Of a stretch of DNA of 64,000 nt, positions 1 through 11,141 are shown one piece after another. Both the position numbers and the translations under genes were made by a program. Under the pieces are notes generated by a model. That model had not been told where the DNA came from, did no database searches, and saw only the letters and a program-made list of their open reading frames with translations. The first letter of the stretch is position 1. Each line of letters opens with the position of its first letter. The DNA lies in NCBI GenBank assembly GCA_945643635.1, contig CALZFC010000249.1, positions 443,501-507,500 on the forward strand. The letters run 5' to 3'. This DNA is from Allodiplogaster sudhausi (Eukaryota; Nematoda; Chromadorea; Rhabditida; Diplogasteridae).

Positions 1-107
1 TCAAACAAAACTTTACATGCCAGCATTTATTCACGGTAGTATTGTATTATATTTAGTTTGTGATTTGTATTGGAAGTTTAAATAATTTTTGCACTTTTCA
101 ATCTTAG

Positions 108-3100
108 AGCCTCTGAATTTGGTCTTCCGTCTGGATTCTCCAATATCGAGTTCACGGCACTGGCGATGTGTAGCAGGGTAATTATTTATTTTGCGAATTG
201 GACATAATAAATGTTTTAGATATGAAATAGCTACGTGTATTAGAAAAAGCCATATATAAATATAGTGATATATCCATAACATCTGAAAATTATTATATTT
301 GCCATCTTCAGGTGAAGCCTGCTGACATCCGAGATATTATCGTTTTCTTCGGTGAATGTGTGATTCCGGAAGGAGAAGAGGCTAGTATTTAATAAAACAA
401 ATTTAAACTATATTTACTGTTTATCATCTTTGATGTGTTTTCTCTATTAAAAAAAAAATATATATATATATATTGTTCTATATATTGTAAGAAAATTGAT
501 ATATTAATTTAATTTGTTTATATGTATATATATCTTATATATATCTCTTCTTAAGGAAGCTGAACCGGTTGACATGCAGGAAAATGAAGAGGTCAGAATC
601 GTTAAAAAAAAAAGTTATTGTATTAATTGTACATTTGTGTGGAAGATAATTTTTATATTAATTTAATTTCGTGTTTTTTTAGGATGCCGAACCGGTTGAC
701 GTGGTACAAGATGAAGAGGTTAGGACATAAAATTATTTTCAAACCTTAAGTTTTTATTTAGTATGTCATGTTGTTTTACTTATTCAGTTATATTATTGAG
801 TAATTGCACTATTGTGTAGTACCAAATTATAACTTTACTTTAATTTAGAGCGCAATATTTAGTTTTAAGTACCCAGAACCAAACTACCTGCCCTTCGACA
901 ATCTGCACATTTTCGACATCAACCGTGAGAGATTCGAACGTTGGCAGACACTTCCAGACCCAGTCAGCAATTCCTACTTTGCCCTAATACATATATAAAC
1001 ACCAGCTGGCTGCACTTTCCGACTTAGTTAATCGAGAAAATATGAATTTATAAAACTAATTTCTTATATCTACGTACTATTCTATTTTCGTTCTATGCAA
1101 AATAGGGTAGCCGGAACATCCACGATATTTCTTATGCCATATAGCAAACAATGTTATCCTGTCCGCTTGCTTTTGCTGAAATAATATTTGATTAAAACTC
1201 GCAATGGGAATCATCTTCTATAAGCAGAGATGCACGTAAATTTTGGCTCGTATTGGAACGCAAGTTTCCGTGCCATTTCCATTTATCGGTATGGGGGAAG
1301 AATGGATAGTGCCTCGTGGTTAAGGTCCACGGCTATCCGGAGCATCGTGAAAGTGCGTTAGCAGCCGCGGCATTAACCTTGCCGTTTGTCCAAGACATGT
1401 CAAGGACAATCGGTCATGACCGTTTCAAAATAAAACGGACACATGTCCTGGACACATCCACTTCCGCCTATCTTAATACACAGGAGTCTAGGACATGTCT
1501 AAGACATGTCCTGGACGCGTCCTGGACAAAGAAGAAAAAAATCTCAATTGTCATGGGCACTTTTATGGGTTTGTCCCATACGTGGTCACGACCACAGCGA
1601 GAGAGTGCATAAGCGTGGAGAGCACAGAGTGACACGCTCGCGGTTACTACCGATGTCCTAAAAATTATGGCATGCGACACAGTTTACGACTGATGACACC
1701 TTCTTTTTTAGTAATGTTTGAAAACATTTGGGGGGAACATTTTAAACGTGCCAACAATTCTCGAATGAATGCAAGACAAGCTGCACTTATTTTGTGTTGT
1801 TTTGTTTTTTAACTGATTTCGGCATTTGCCATACTTATGTTGAAGAGCCTAACTGAAGAGACGGGAGAACATGCGTCTCGCGAATGCTGTGACGGAATTA
1901 CTGACTGGCGCCAACTGCACCTTCGCGGCTTAGCAGCATCCTTTGCTCTTCGCCATCGTATTCAAGCAGTGCTTGCGAATGTTGCATGGACTGCCCCCCG
2001 TTCCTCTGCTTTGTTTTTCTCTCCCACTGTTTTTGTTATGGCAATGTTATGGAGCCACATCAATAAATGTTGTAACAGCTATGTTGATGTGTAGGAGAAG
2101 ATAAAGAAAAACTGGAAGGACCTTGGGCGTGTCTCAGAGTTGGGGTATGGAAAGGAAACCGATCTTGGTTATTCGATACATAGTTTCAACCAGATTTACA
2201 GCCTTTTTTCCTGCCGGTGAGGTGACCCTCTTCCAATTGATTGGTGCATAAGTGTCTGGTGCAATTCGACGTAAAAAGTTGACTTTTTTTTTCAAAAGTG
2301 TACTTAGAGTGAACCATTTTGGCTTCTCTTTTTTTTAATTTGATTATTTTTGTGAAATAAATGTAGAATAACAGTAAAAAGGGCTGAAAATGTCAAAAAA
2401 GTATTTTAAAGCGCGTATGTGCAGGTGTCCATGACATGTCCATGACGTGTCCTTGACATGGTTATGACCATGAACGGTCATGACCGATTGTCCTTGACAT
2501 GTCTTGGACAAACGGCAAGATTAATGCCGCGGCAGTACCCGCCGCCAACAAATGGCTGTTCGTGATCGGCGGATCCGTACGCGCCGGCGCCGATTCGAGT
2601 TTCGTCTGGCGACTTGACATTGCATCCTCCAGATGGCACCGCGCCTTTCAGCTACCGTCAGCCGTTACTATCTCTCAAATATAGCATTGTTTGCAGGAGT
2701 CTAGGTAAGATGAAATTTAGTTTTTACTGTTCGTAAACTTAAAAGAAAAGGTCGGAGATTCGCATTTTTTTTAAATTATAATTTGTTTTTCTTCAATTTT
2801 TAAGTTCTAATTTTAGACATGATTGTTTCGTTGTGTCCGCTGCGTATTGCCAAATATCGGGTCGTCTTCTCTTCTTAATGCATGTAAATTACCTATATAT
2901 TTTTTTTAATATTATAATTTTATAATTTTTATACTACAAAAAAACTGTCGTCTTTAGGATCAATAAAAAATCAAATACATACATATGTACATATGTATAT
3001 GAAATAGCTGGTAAGTAATTTTTTAAAGGACTACCGGCACAATATCTTTCAAAGAGACACGGTCCCTCGCAATCGTATGGACATGTTTCGTATTGCGATG

Positions 3101-3413
3101 CCTTCCCTGGCGTGGCTGTCCTTCGGCAAGGTATCCACGTCCTTTTTTCAATGCAAATTTGCTCCACATTTAGCCAATTTAAAGCAAAGAAATGTTTTTT
3201 TAAAATTTAACTGTTAATTAATTTTCAAAAAGTACAAAAGAACAACAATAATAAAATACATCTCATCAGGTTCTTTGCGTCCTGCAGCAGGAGGCTCTCT
3301 GGGCTGCCGAGGTGAGGTTCGGCTTCGGCGTTCCCGGTCCATCGGTCAACGTCGCCGAGGCAACGAGTCGAATCATGGACATTCTCTACGCGGATTCGCA
3401 TGCGTTCCTTTGA
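108..3413 (+). CDS. Kelch-like propeller paralogue, copy A (5' end outside window; E9 interrupted)
   Basis: This is the 3' two thirds of a gene of the clustered family; E1-E5 lie left of the window. Exons read: E6 108-177, E7 312-384, two acidic mini-exons 556-591 and 683-718, E8 849-962 (HIFDINRERFERWQTLPDP), E9 in two pieces around 1327-1363 and 2535-2668 (NKWLFVIGG, FVWRLDIASSRW), E10 about 2815-2884, E11 about 3029-3132, and E12 3271-3413 ending in TGA. Kelch-type blades are suggested by the GG pair after a hydrophobic strand, then a D, then a W about 8 residues on; this is inference from motif spacing. E9 is split by an inverted-repeat element of about 1.15 kb, so the copy is probably inactive unless the insertion is spliced out. 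The acidic mini-exons are peculiar to this copy. It converges with copy A'. Confidence 0.6.
1364..2534. mobile_element. Terminal-inverted-repeat element inserted in E9 of copy A
   Basis: The ends are inverted copies of each other for more than 50 bases: left from 1371 (ATTAACCTTGCCGTTTGTCC), right ending at 2525 as its near-perfect reverse complement. The flanks 1364-1371 and 2526-2533 are both GCCGCGGC, which could be an 8-bp target duplication. That octamer is itself palindromic, so it may instead belong to the inverted repeat. Subterminal sequence repeats GACATGTC and GGACATGTCC many times (about 1395-1530 and 2428-2515), as transposase-binding subterminal repeats often do. The interior (1540-2420) has no recognisable protein. 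It interrupts the Kelch-like exon between the codons for the GYPEHRE and NKWLFVIGG stretches. The superfamily is not assigned: 8 bp would fit hAT, and long inverted repeats would fit Mutator-like elements. Confidence 0.7.
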
Positions 3414-4946
3414 TCTTGCCGCCTCTTAACGCTGTATTCTTGCAGTCGCTTTTTGTCCTCACTTTTTTTCCTATTCCAAGCTCTTCCCAATGTTTGCTCT
3501 TGAAAAAGTGCCTCGCTGTACACTATAGAATGGCCATGTCCGCTCGAGTTCTACCATTGCTGCATTATCACTTCATATTTTCATGTCTATTTTTGCTTTT
3601 CCTTTTTTTTATTCTCATGTTACTCAAGCACGTGTTTGTCATGGTGAAAGATGATCTTTTGTGATCACTCGATCAATCACTAACATAAGCTTCTTTACCG
3701 TTGCAAAAGACGATAAAAATGTGACGCTCCTCATGGTAGAAAAAATGGTTTCATCATTTTGAAATTTTACCATAATTATTTCCCATTTTGCAACCCTGAA
3801 ATGGTAAGTGTCAAGATAGACAGCATTACACTGAGACCATTACAGACCCAGTGGAAGATGACAAAGTACAATGAGTTGGATTCCTTAAAAGATAATAATC
3901 ACTTCAATTACAAGGATAGCCAGTTGCGCACTAGTTGCTCTTTTGTTGCTACAATGAGTTGGTTCTAAATTTTAGTATGAAAATAAACTTTGAACACACG
4001 TACATTCATGTATATGTATATGTACTATGTATCTGGTGTAAATAATTTGAAGAACGTAGGAGTTAATTTATAGGAAAGCAAGCAATAATGCTTACGTGCG
4101 CTAGCGGCCGCATATTCCTTGGCGGAGAAGCTACGTGAAGTATAAAGATTGATTGCGTATTTTACAAGACAACGAAATCAGTGGGCATTTTGCGTCATTT
4201 TATGCAGATTTGTGCTGATTGAGGTCGACACAGATCCCTTTGAATTCTAAAATTTCTTAATGTTATCTGATGGCGGCGAAAGATCTCTCCCACTTTTCTT
4301 CTTATTACTATAAAATTTTGAATATTTCCTATCGAGCCAAAATAATGATAGACATTTTAGACATTCGCATTTACTAAATTTATGGACATTCATGTCAGTG
4401 GGAATATATGTACATCGCCGAAGGCATCACATGTCTTACATGTGATGCCTTCGGCGATGTACATTGGATATAATTTTCTGTACCTGTCTCATTCCATTTC
4501 TCATTTCAGAGGAGATGCAATCCAACATGCCATTTTGGGATGTCCAGGTTAAAAATAGAGAAATAAATATGGTAGAAGTTCAAAATGATTTAATATTTAT
4601 GTACAGATGAGATTCCAAATTTTTATTATTGTCTTTGAAGCGGTATAGAGGCCATGAGAGGCCATGTGATGGAGAGAGAGAGAGAAAGAGAGAGAGAGGT
4701 GACAAAAGATTAATTGTCGCGCAGGAAAACACGGCCTTGAGAGCGAGAAACGAAAACAACAAAAACTATAACAGAAATAGCTTTGAAGATATGAGCCGAT
4801 TTTGTAGTAGTTGAAGATCTCATTCGGAAGAGACAATTCTTTAATGAAAACGATTCACTTATACAAGAACGTACATACATACATACATACATGTGGAATA
4901 TCTTGGAAAATATAGAAGACATGGAATGTTAAGTGGATAACAAATG
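3414..4946. other. Spacer between convergent copies A and A'
   Basis: No gene was recognised. The left part (3414-3660) matches the 3' flanks of copies B and C, including a short block around 3505-3535 (AAGTGCCTCGCTGTACAC) that recurs near 14590, 15745 and 22225. A GA tract lies at 4671-4699 and an ATAC tract at 4870-4893. A perfect hairpin at 4408-4464 is listed separately. Confidence 0.5.
4408..4464. repeat. Perfect 27-bp hairpin with 3-nt loop
   Basis: Bases 4408-4434 and 4438-4464 are exact reverse complements, separated by CTT. The arm begins ATGTACATCGCCGAAGGCAT. Nothing else within 100 bases continues the symmetry. It is GC-richer than its surroundings and lies between two convergent genes. 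It could be a structured RNA, a fold-back scar or an extrusion-prone site; nothing in the sequence decides between them. Confidence 0.85.
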
Positions 4947-7900
4947 CTAATCCGTGTAGAGAAGGTCCGTGATTCGATTCGTTGCCTCAACGACGTTAAC
5001 CGATGGCCCGGGAACGCCGAAGCCGAACCTCGCATGGACAGCCGCGAGGGTCTCAGGCTTCAGGAGACTCAGAACCTGATTAGGCGTGTTTAATTGTTTT
5101 TAATTTTCTTCATAGTGAAAATTAATTATTAAATTAATAAAATTATTTTTCTTTCCTCAATATTCGCTAAATGTTTAGGAAAAGGAAAAAAATACTTTGC
5201 CGAAGGACATCCAAGCCAGGGAAGGCACCGTGACACGGAACAAGTCCATTCGACAGACAGGTGCCGTGTACATTCGAAAGCGATTATGGCGGAGGTCCTT
5301 TGAAAAAATATTTCTCAATTAATTGATTACTTCCATCACTTAAGCATGTGTTGATGAATATATTCGCTTTTTTAAATGTTTGTGATGCCATTGGTATAGC
5401 AAAAAAAGCCATTTTCACCGTTTTTACAACTTCCATACACTTTGATGTAAAATAAAATAACAAAATTATGAATAAAAAACTAAGTTACTCTCATTAGGAC
5501 GAGAAGTCGACCTGACAATTGGCAATAAGCAGCGGAAATGACGTTAGACATATGTCTAAAAATGAAGTGTTTAAAATTTCCGACCATTTCTTATCGTAAA
5601 AACTTGAAATTTAACTCTCAATTTAGATCAGATTTAAACTCCTGCGAAGAGAAAATATCGGCTGACGGTAGCTGAAAGACGCGCTGCCATCTGGAGGAAG
5701 CTATGTCGAGTCGCCAGACGCATCTCGAGTCGCCGGCGGAGGATCCTCCGATCACGAACAACCACTCGTTGGCAGCGGTAAGCGCTGACGCATGTTCGCG
5801 CGGCGCCGGATAGCCATGGATCTACACGAGGCGCCTTTTTTCCTTCTCGCATTACGAGAGATTGCACGGAGGCGGCCATGTTTTTGTACAATTATTTACC
5901 ATCCTGGCCACAATTCTTGTTACTCGTGTTCACAACACATCTCTGCTAGTAGAACGCGACTTCCATTGACCGTTCTAATCCAGTACATCACATTACATGT
6001 GGTATCGGAAATGTTGTGGAAAGATGTGAAGAAAAGTCACTTTTGTCAATCGATTTTTAGATTAATTTATTCGGATAATTTTTTTGGTTAAGGTAAGAAT
6101 TGCTGACTGGGTCCGGAAGTGTCTGCCAACGTTCAAAAATCTCCAGGTTGATGTTAAAAATGTGCAGACTGTCGAAGGGCATGTAAACCAGTTCGGGATA
6201 CATAAAAAGGTGCTAAACACTTCATATAACAATTTTGTAGACCAGAAATAGTGAAATTTAAAAATAAATAATACTACATCACAAATTAGAGGAAAAACAG
6301 TAAATAAAAATAAATTTTTTTACCGTACTTCATCTTTCATGAAGATATTAATAAATGTCTGCAATTAAAATAAAATTACAACCCATATGAAAACAGTAAT
6401 TAAAGTTTAAACATTTATTTGAAACATAACCTCTTCATCTTCATCTTCCTGTGCTAGCTTCACTCTGCCACCGCAGAAAACGATAATGTCCCGGATATCA
6501 CCTTGATTCTCCTGAAGATGACAAATATTACAATTTGAAAATCATTTGTACATAGCTATTTATAAACATTTATTCACATGTAGTGTTTTCATTTTCTTCT
6601 TAAAGCATTTATTGTATCCAATCCTCAAAACAATAATTACCGTGCTCAGTATTTTTACCGTCGCCATTGCAGTTCCAGCTATCGCAGAGAATCCCGGCGG
6701 TAGGCCAAATAGTGCGACTCTTAGATTGTTAAGAAAATTACACACAATTCCAATACTCACCAAAAGTATACTACTATACTACCACGAATATAAAATGTCC
6801 GCCTGAAAATTGATTTGGTTGGCTAAAACAAACCCTTCTCGAAAGTTGGAATTGATTTTACGGAGCGTCTGCCTCTCTTCGTGGGTGAGGAAAAAGAAGA
6901 ATTCGCCATGGTGCGCAATTTGGACAATTAATTGCTCCTGCAATTTAATTTATCAACGCAGTTTAACTCTTCCCAATAACTCATACTTTTCGCCAAGCCA
7001 ATTATAAAACTGATTCTGTTTAATCAATAATAATAAAACAAAAATAGAGGTTTCGCACAGGTAATGTTGTAAGGAAATCGCCAAGAGCATCAGGAGTGCC
7101 AGCATCGCCTTCAAATGATGCAAAATACATCAAGCAACTAGAAAGGAGAATTAGAAAGAAAGAGAGAACAATTGTAACAGAAAAAAAAACAGAAGAGAGA
7201 GAGAGAGAGGCAGAGGGAGTAAAGGTGAAAAGAGGCGTCGGCCGGCCCAACTTCCTAGGGCCCCGGGCCGGACCGGGTAGGGACAAAAAAAGTTGGACAG
7301 ACCCGCAGACAAGTTTGGGCTTGATAAGCACACAATGTCTTCCAGTCAGGACGACTTGTGGCAATGTGAGATGCAAAACTTTCTTCACAAGTTATTTGTT
7401 TTTCTCGATCTCGTCATTCGCTTTGATAGAAAGAATGCGCAGAGACACATGCAAATACGTTTAGCCTATAAATTCTGAAATTGTAGGTACCTAGTTGAAA
7501 TATCTCATCGGACTTTGAAAATCGGGCTCAAACGGGCCCAGGGGCCATGCCAAAATTCTAGGGCCAGGAAATGGATCGGGCCCTTGGGCTCGACAGGCAA
7601 GTCTTGTCTAAAATGTATGCCTCCGAGAGGGAGTGAATGAAGAATACCCCAAATATAAATAAATATGAATAGCGTAGACGACTCTAATCAGTTTGATTTA
7701 AAAAAAAAAAAAAATTCAGTTCGATTCAGCCAAATTATTTAAGTTAAATTTAATTTTAAAGGAAAAGAAAGTGACACCTAAAAGACCACGCTCGCAAAAG
7801 TAGTTGTTAATCAGAGGGTCCGCACAGAGAGCCTTCGAGTCAAAGGGGTAGAAGTTGAAGCGCATCACTCTGGAAAGAAGTTTAATGAAAATAATTAAAA

Positions 7901-8277
7901 TTATAAGATTGTATAGTAATCGAACAAAGTATGATAAATAGTTTTCAGCTAAACAAAAAAAAGACTTCAGAACAAACTGAGCAGAGACGAGGTCGACAAG
8001 CACCTTGGAGCCCAAGTTGTTGCTGAGCAAGGCCTTGTTTCCGTGGACGAGAATCGAGTAAGGAGAGGATAGCGAGCCCTCTAAATAATATTTCTCTTCA
8101 CAATTACAAACACTTGAGTGAGAGAGAGTTGTTAAGAGAGCGAACTCAGAAGCGAGACCAAATTTGTTCGTCAGGCAAAACAAGTAAGAGAAAAAAAGAG
8201 AAAAACAACGACAAACCCGTAAGGATGCGCCTGAATGCCTGCGCAACGAGATCCTCGTGACGAGGAGGCTCTGCCAT
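4947..8277 (-). CDS. Kelch-like propeller paralogue, copy A' (all 12 exons)
   Basis: All twelve exons can be read on the minus strand. E1 starts at ATG 8277 (MAEPPRHEDLVAQAF). E2 is about 8093-7978, E3 7867-7784 and E4 about 7112-7071. E5 is 6953-6832 (AHHGEFFFFL), E6 about 6725-6643 (FGLPPGFSAI), and E7 about 6515-6431 (IIVFCGG followed by an acidic run AQEDEDEE). E8 ends at 6108 (ERWQTLPDP) and E9 is about 5825-5650 (EWLFVIGG, CVWRLDIASSRWQ). E10 is about 5549-5492, E11 about 5300-5197, and E12 5075-4947 ending TAG. No in-frame stop was found, so this is one of the most complete members. A roughly 650-bp intron between E3 and E4 holds a GC-rich dispersed repeat. Beta-propeller assignment rests on two convincing Kelch-type blades (E7-E8, E9); the other exons show weaker blade-like spacing. 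Cellular role unknown. Confidence 0.6.
7237..7603. repeat. GGGCC-rich dispersed repeat in intron 3 of copy A'
   Basis: Two GC-rich patches (7237-7283 and 7523-7603), dense in GGGCC, GGCCC and CCGGGCC, stand out against the AT-rich intron. Related patches occur at 10083-10126, 10313-10411, 42119-42213 and 59407-59463, often with the phrase TTCTAGGGCC or AATTTTGGGCC. No coding capacity is seen. A small non-autonomous element is the likeliest origin. Confidence 0.55.
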
Positions 8278-10082
8278 CTGGAAACCTCGCGATTTTCTTA
8301 GGAGCGAGAGAGATACATAAGAGAGAGACTAGAGAGAGAGAGATAGAGAGAGAACAAAGAGAAGAGGGAAAAAGAGAGAGAGATATGAGGGTCTCGCTGA
8401 TAATATTTTGCTCGCGTACTTGCATTCCTGAAGTAGTTTCAGGAGGCTCGATAGTGGACTCGAAAAATTTAACATCGAGTCATATTTAATCGATACAGAA
8501 GAGTGTTTATCAATCGCGTAAGACTAAAATAGATAATTGAATTTAGTTATTGATCTAGAACAGACAAATACACCCAGGGGTACATTCAAACGATCCACGG
8601 TTCCTTGTGGACTCATGAAGCCAGGAATGAAATATGGCTGCTGAATTTAGAAAAGCCTCTTAAATATCATTAGAGATCGGCAAAAGCGTTTTTAAAGGCG
8701 GAATCTGCGCAACATCTCTTTGAGCAAGTCTGAGCTATGGACCAATGTTGACCGCGTCGTTCAAGGTGTGCGCAAATAGATATCATCTCATTTTCAACGA
8801 TTACCCGCACATATATTGACATTTCAGGAAAAATGCGAGAGCAAGGCGCATTGCATTGCGAGGTACATATGTGTGACATTTGAGGGCACAATCTGAAGGG
8901 TGAGAAATGCGAGGGAATAATCTGATGGTTTTTTTCCATCTGAACATTCTCGATCTCTTTCCAAGTGCATGAATAGAGCATTGGAGGCAAGCATAATGTA
9001 AAATCGTGTTATTAAATCATAATTAGACCAAACAGCTATCGTCAAGATGTACTAGAATTCAATTAAAATAAAATTCCAATAAAAAGAACTCGATGATAAA
9101 GGAAATATGTACATTATTTTGTCCATCACGCCTATATGTTCGACCGGGTGATTTGAGTTAATGATTTTTTTTTCTCAACCAATAGTGGATCAACGAAACC
9201 AACGATCAGCTTCACTTCTACCTGAAAGTTTAAAATCATAAAAATAATATGCATGAAAAACAAAAATATGAAAACCTTTTGGCCAGTACTGTAATATAAA
9301 ACGGTATATAATAAAGTTTTTGTAAAAATATTTTTCGCATGATGTCTAATGGCAAACAGCGAGGAACAGAAGACCGGAATGCAAGGCGCGCCCACTAAAG
9401 TGCTTATCAATAAAGTTTTCAAAGTTTCAAAGTTTATTCCATAATCAGGGACTGGGCCAGGTGCGTGAACGCTCATACTCAACGCTATTTCTCACTTCTC
9501 TGCTTCCTGCAGTGGTATGCCCGTTATCAGTCAGTATGACTCACACAATAAAATTAAGCGTTGATAACGGGTTTTGGTCATATACATATGAATGTAGTTG
9601 AAAGCCTTAGGAATGACAATTAAAGAGGCGCTTTAGGTAAACTGTTGCAAAGCGTAGACCCCAACGCTTTTTTTTTTAGCGTGGACACCCAACGCTGTTC
9701 CCTTATGTATCTGGCTGTGCCTTTATTTGCTTTCTCTCTGTCCCTTGATCTCTCTCTCCCGTCTCTCTTTTTCTCTCTCTCTCGCTCTCTCTCTCTCTAT
9801 GTTTCTCTCTCTCTTCATTCTAACTGCGAATCGATTTGTTCAAGTGGGCTGGCTCTCATGGAATTTAACAAATTATCATTGTCTCGGACCGATTGTGAGA
9901 TGGGCACAGCGATGTTATTGGCCGAACGTCAACTTCGTTGCGGATACGACCGAGGCCGTTAGAATCCATAGAGCGCCGAACAAGGGGTTGTACTTTTACA
10001 TGAAATGTAATCTTGTATGTCCAAAGTTTCTTCAAATTTAGTCTATTGAGCATTTTCACTCATTAGCGCTCATTTACATCCC
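8278..10082. other. Gene-poor spacer upstream of copy A'
   Basis: No gene is supported. A GA tract at 8323-8393 lies just upstream of the E1 start of copy A', as CT/GA tracts do in most copies. A CT tract lies at 9741-9812. Around 9511-9571 the decamer CCCGTTATCA recurs inverted. A 116-codon open frame at 9132-9482 (minus) is hydrophobic but matches no family I know and lacks clear splice context. Confidence 0.45.
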
Positions 10083-10411
10083 GATGGGCCGGCGGGCCCA
10101 AGATTCCATGGGCCCGTTTGTGCCCGATTATTTGAGAAATTGGTTGATGGGTCAACTGTTTTGAAATTTTTAAACGATTCTTCTTCAAATGTTTCGCTGA
10201 TCTTTCTTCAAATGATTTTCTTCAAACAAATACAATTAAAAACATCACTTTTTAAAAATTCTTATAAGAACTCACTTGAAGAAAATCGGTCGTAGAAAAA
10301 CTATGAAAATCTTGGTGGGCCGGGCCCAAAATTCTAAGGCCTGGAAAAGTACGTGCCGGGCTGGGCCGAGAGTTTGGGCCTGACGGGCCGGGCTGGCCCA
10401 AAAATGTTAGG
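10083..10411. repeat. GGGCC-rich dispersed repeat
   Basis: Two GC-rich patches (10083-10126 and 10313-10411) carry the same GGGCCGGGC-type motifs as those at 7.2-7.6, 42.1 and 59.4 kb, separated by an AT-rich stretch with repeated TTCTTCAAA. The 3' phrase GTTGACATCTC here resembles TTTGACATCTC at 42.2 kb, which suggests a shared element boundary. Confidence 0.5.
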
Positions 10412-10433
10412 CTCGTTGACATCTCGGTTGGCA

Positions 10434-10545
10434 AACATTTTTCTCCGGGAACTTTCCCGCACCACTCAAGATTTTCTCCAGGAACTTTCCGGGACTTGTG
10501 CGAGAATTCTGAAAGTTCCCGCACCGCTCCCGGAACCTTTTCCTC
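10434..10545. mobile_element. Solo copy of a Harbinger-end-like repeat
   Basis: This roughly 110-bp block (TTTTTCTCCGGGAACTTTCC through CCGCACCGCTCCCGGAAC) is nearly identical to 49291-49397, which marks the right edge of the Harbinger element in copy G. It contains inverted GTGCGGGAACTTTC and GAAAGTTCCCGCAC motifs. It may be a non-autonomous derivative (MITE) or a solo end. Confidence 0.5.
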
Positions 10546-10884
10546 TACATATATAGGAATTTTTTGTATTTCAACCCAGCGGTTTTACTATGGAGGAGGC
10601 GGCGAGCAGAAGAAACGAGTATTAATGAATTTGATTCGACATCATGAAACATACTTCATTGAATGTTGAGAGTCCTTACTGCTAATAAAAAATAAGTGTG
10701 TAATCCAAATTTCGGGGGAGAAATTTTTGCGGATCCCGAAAAGGGGGGGGGCTATCTATTATTGCCGATTTTGAAAAACAATGGGAGCAATTATGGGGAA
10801 ATGATGTCATTTAAAGTAAATTTACTACCAATAATGACGCGGTGTCTCATTAGAGCAATTACATACATAAAGTGTAGGTAAATA

Positions 10885-11010
10885 TCTGTGAGGCATGGCC
10901 TATAGTCAAGGCAATGATGTGCTCGAATAATTAGCTAATTAAGTGCGAGTTCTTAAAGGTGAGTCGAAGCCTAATGTTTTGGCATTCGTCTTATTCACGA
11001 ACTGTCAGTG
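10885..11010 (+). promoter_or_regulatory. Conserved upstream block of copy B
   Basis: A block beginning GTGAGGCATGGCCTA, followed by GTGCTCGAA, AATTAAGTGCGAG, AAAGGTGAG and TTTTGGCATTCGTCTTATTC, recurs at a similar distance (roughly 250-450 bp) upstream of E1 in copies C, E, E', F and G. The ATG inside it is soon followed by stops in most copies, so it is unlikely to be coding. A promoter or 5' untranslated leader is the best reading. Confidence 0.45.
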
Positions 11011-11141
11011 TTACTATGCTTCCTTCTCCAACAACATAGTTATCCATCGCTTGCTGTTGGTGATTTCGCTCAATGCCTACATCTCTTTCTCTTCTGTCTC
11101 TCTCTCTTCTTACTTCTAAAACAATGACTTGAGGCTTCCCG

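Noticed and set aside
31..282. Minus-strand 83-codon open frame
   Set aside because: It overlaps E6 of copy A on the other strand; paralogue alignment supports the plus-strand exon.
3275..3664. Plus-strand 129-codon open frame
   Set aside because: It is an out-of-frame reading of E12 of copy A plus its 3' flank; the conserved frame gives FGFGVPGPSVNVAEATSR and ends at 3413.
7716..8246. Minus-strand 176-codon open frame as a single protein
   Set aside because: It reads through introns; only the E2 and E3 parts are conserved in paralogues.
9132..9482. Possible chemoreceptor-like exon (116 codons, hydrophobic)
   Set aside because: No diagnostic receptor motif, no convincing splice sites, and part of it resembles a dispersed repeat near 58440.
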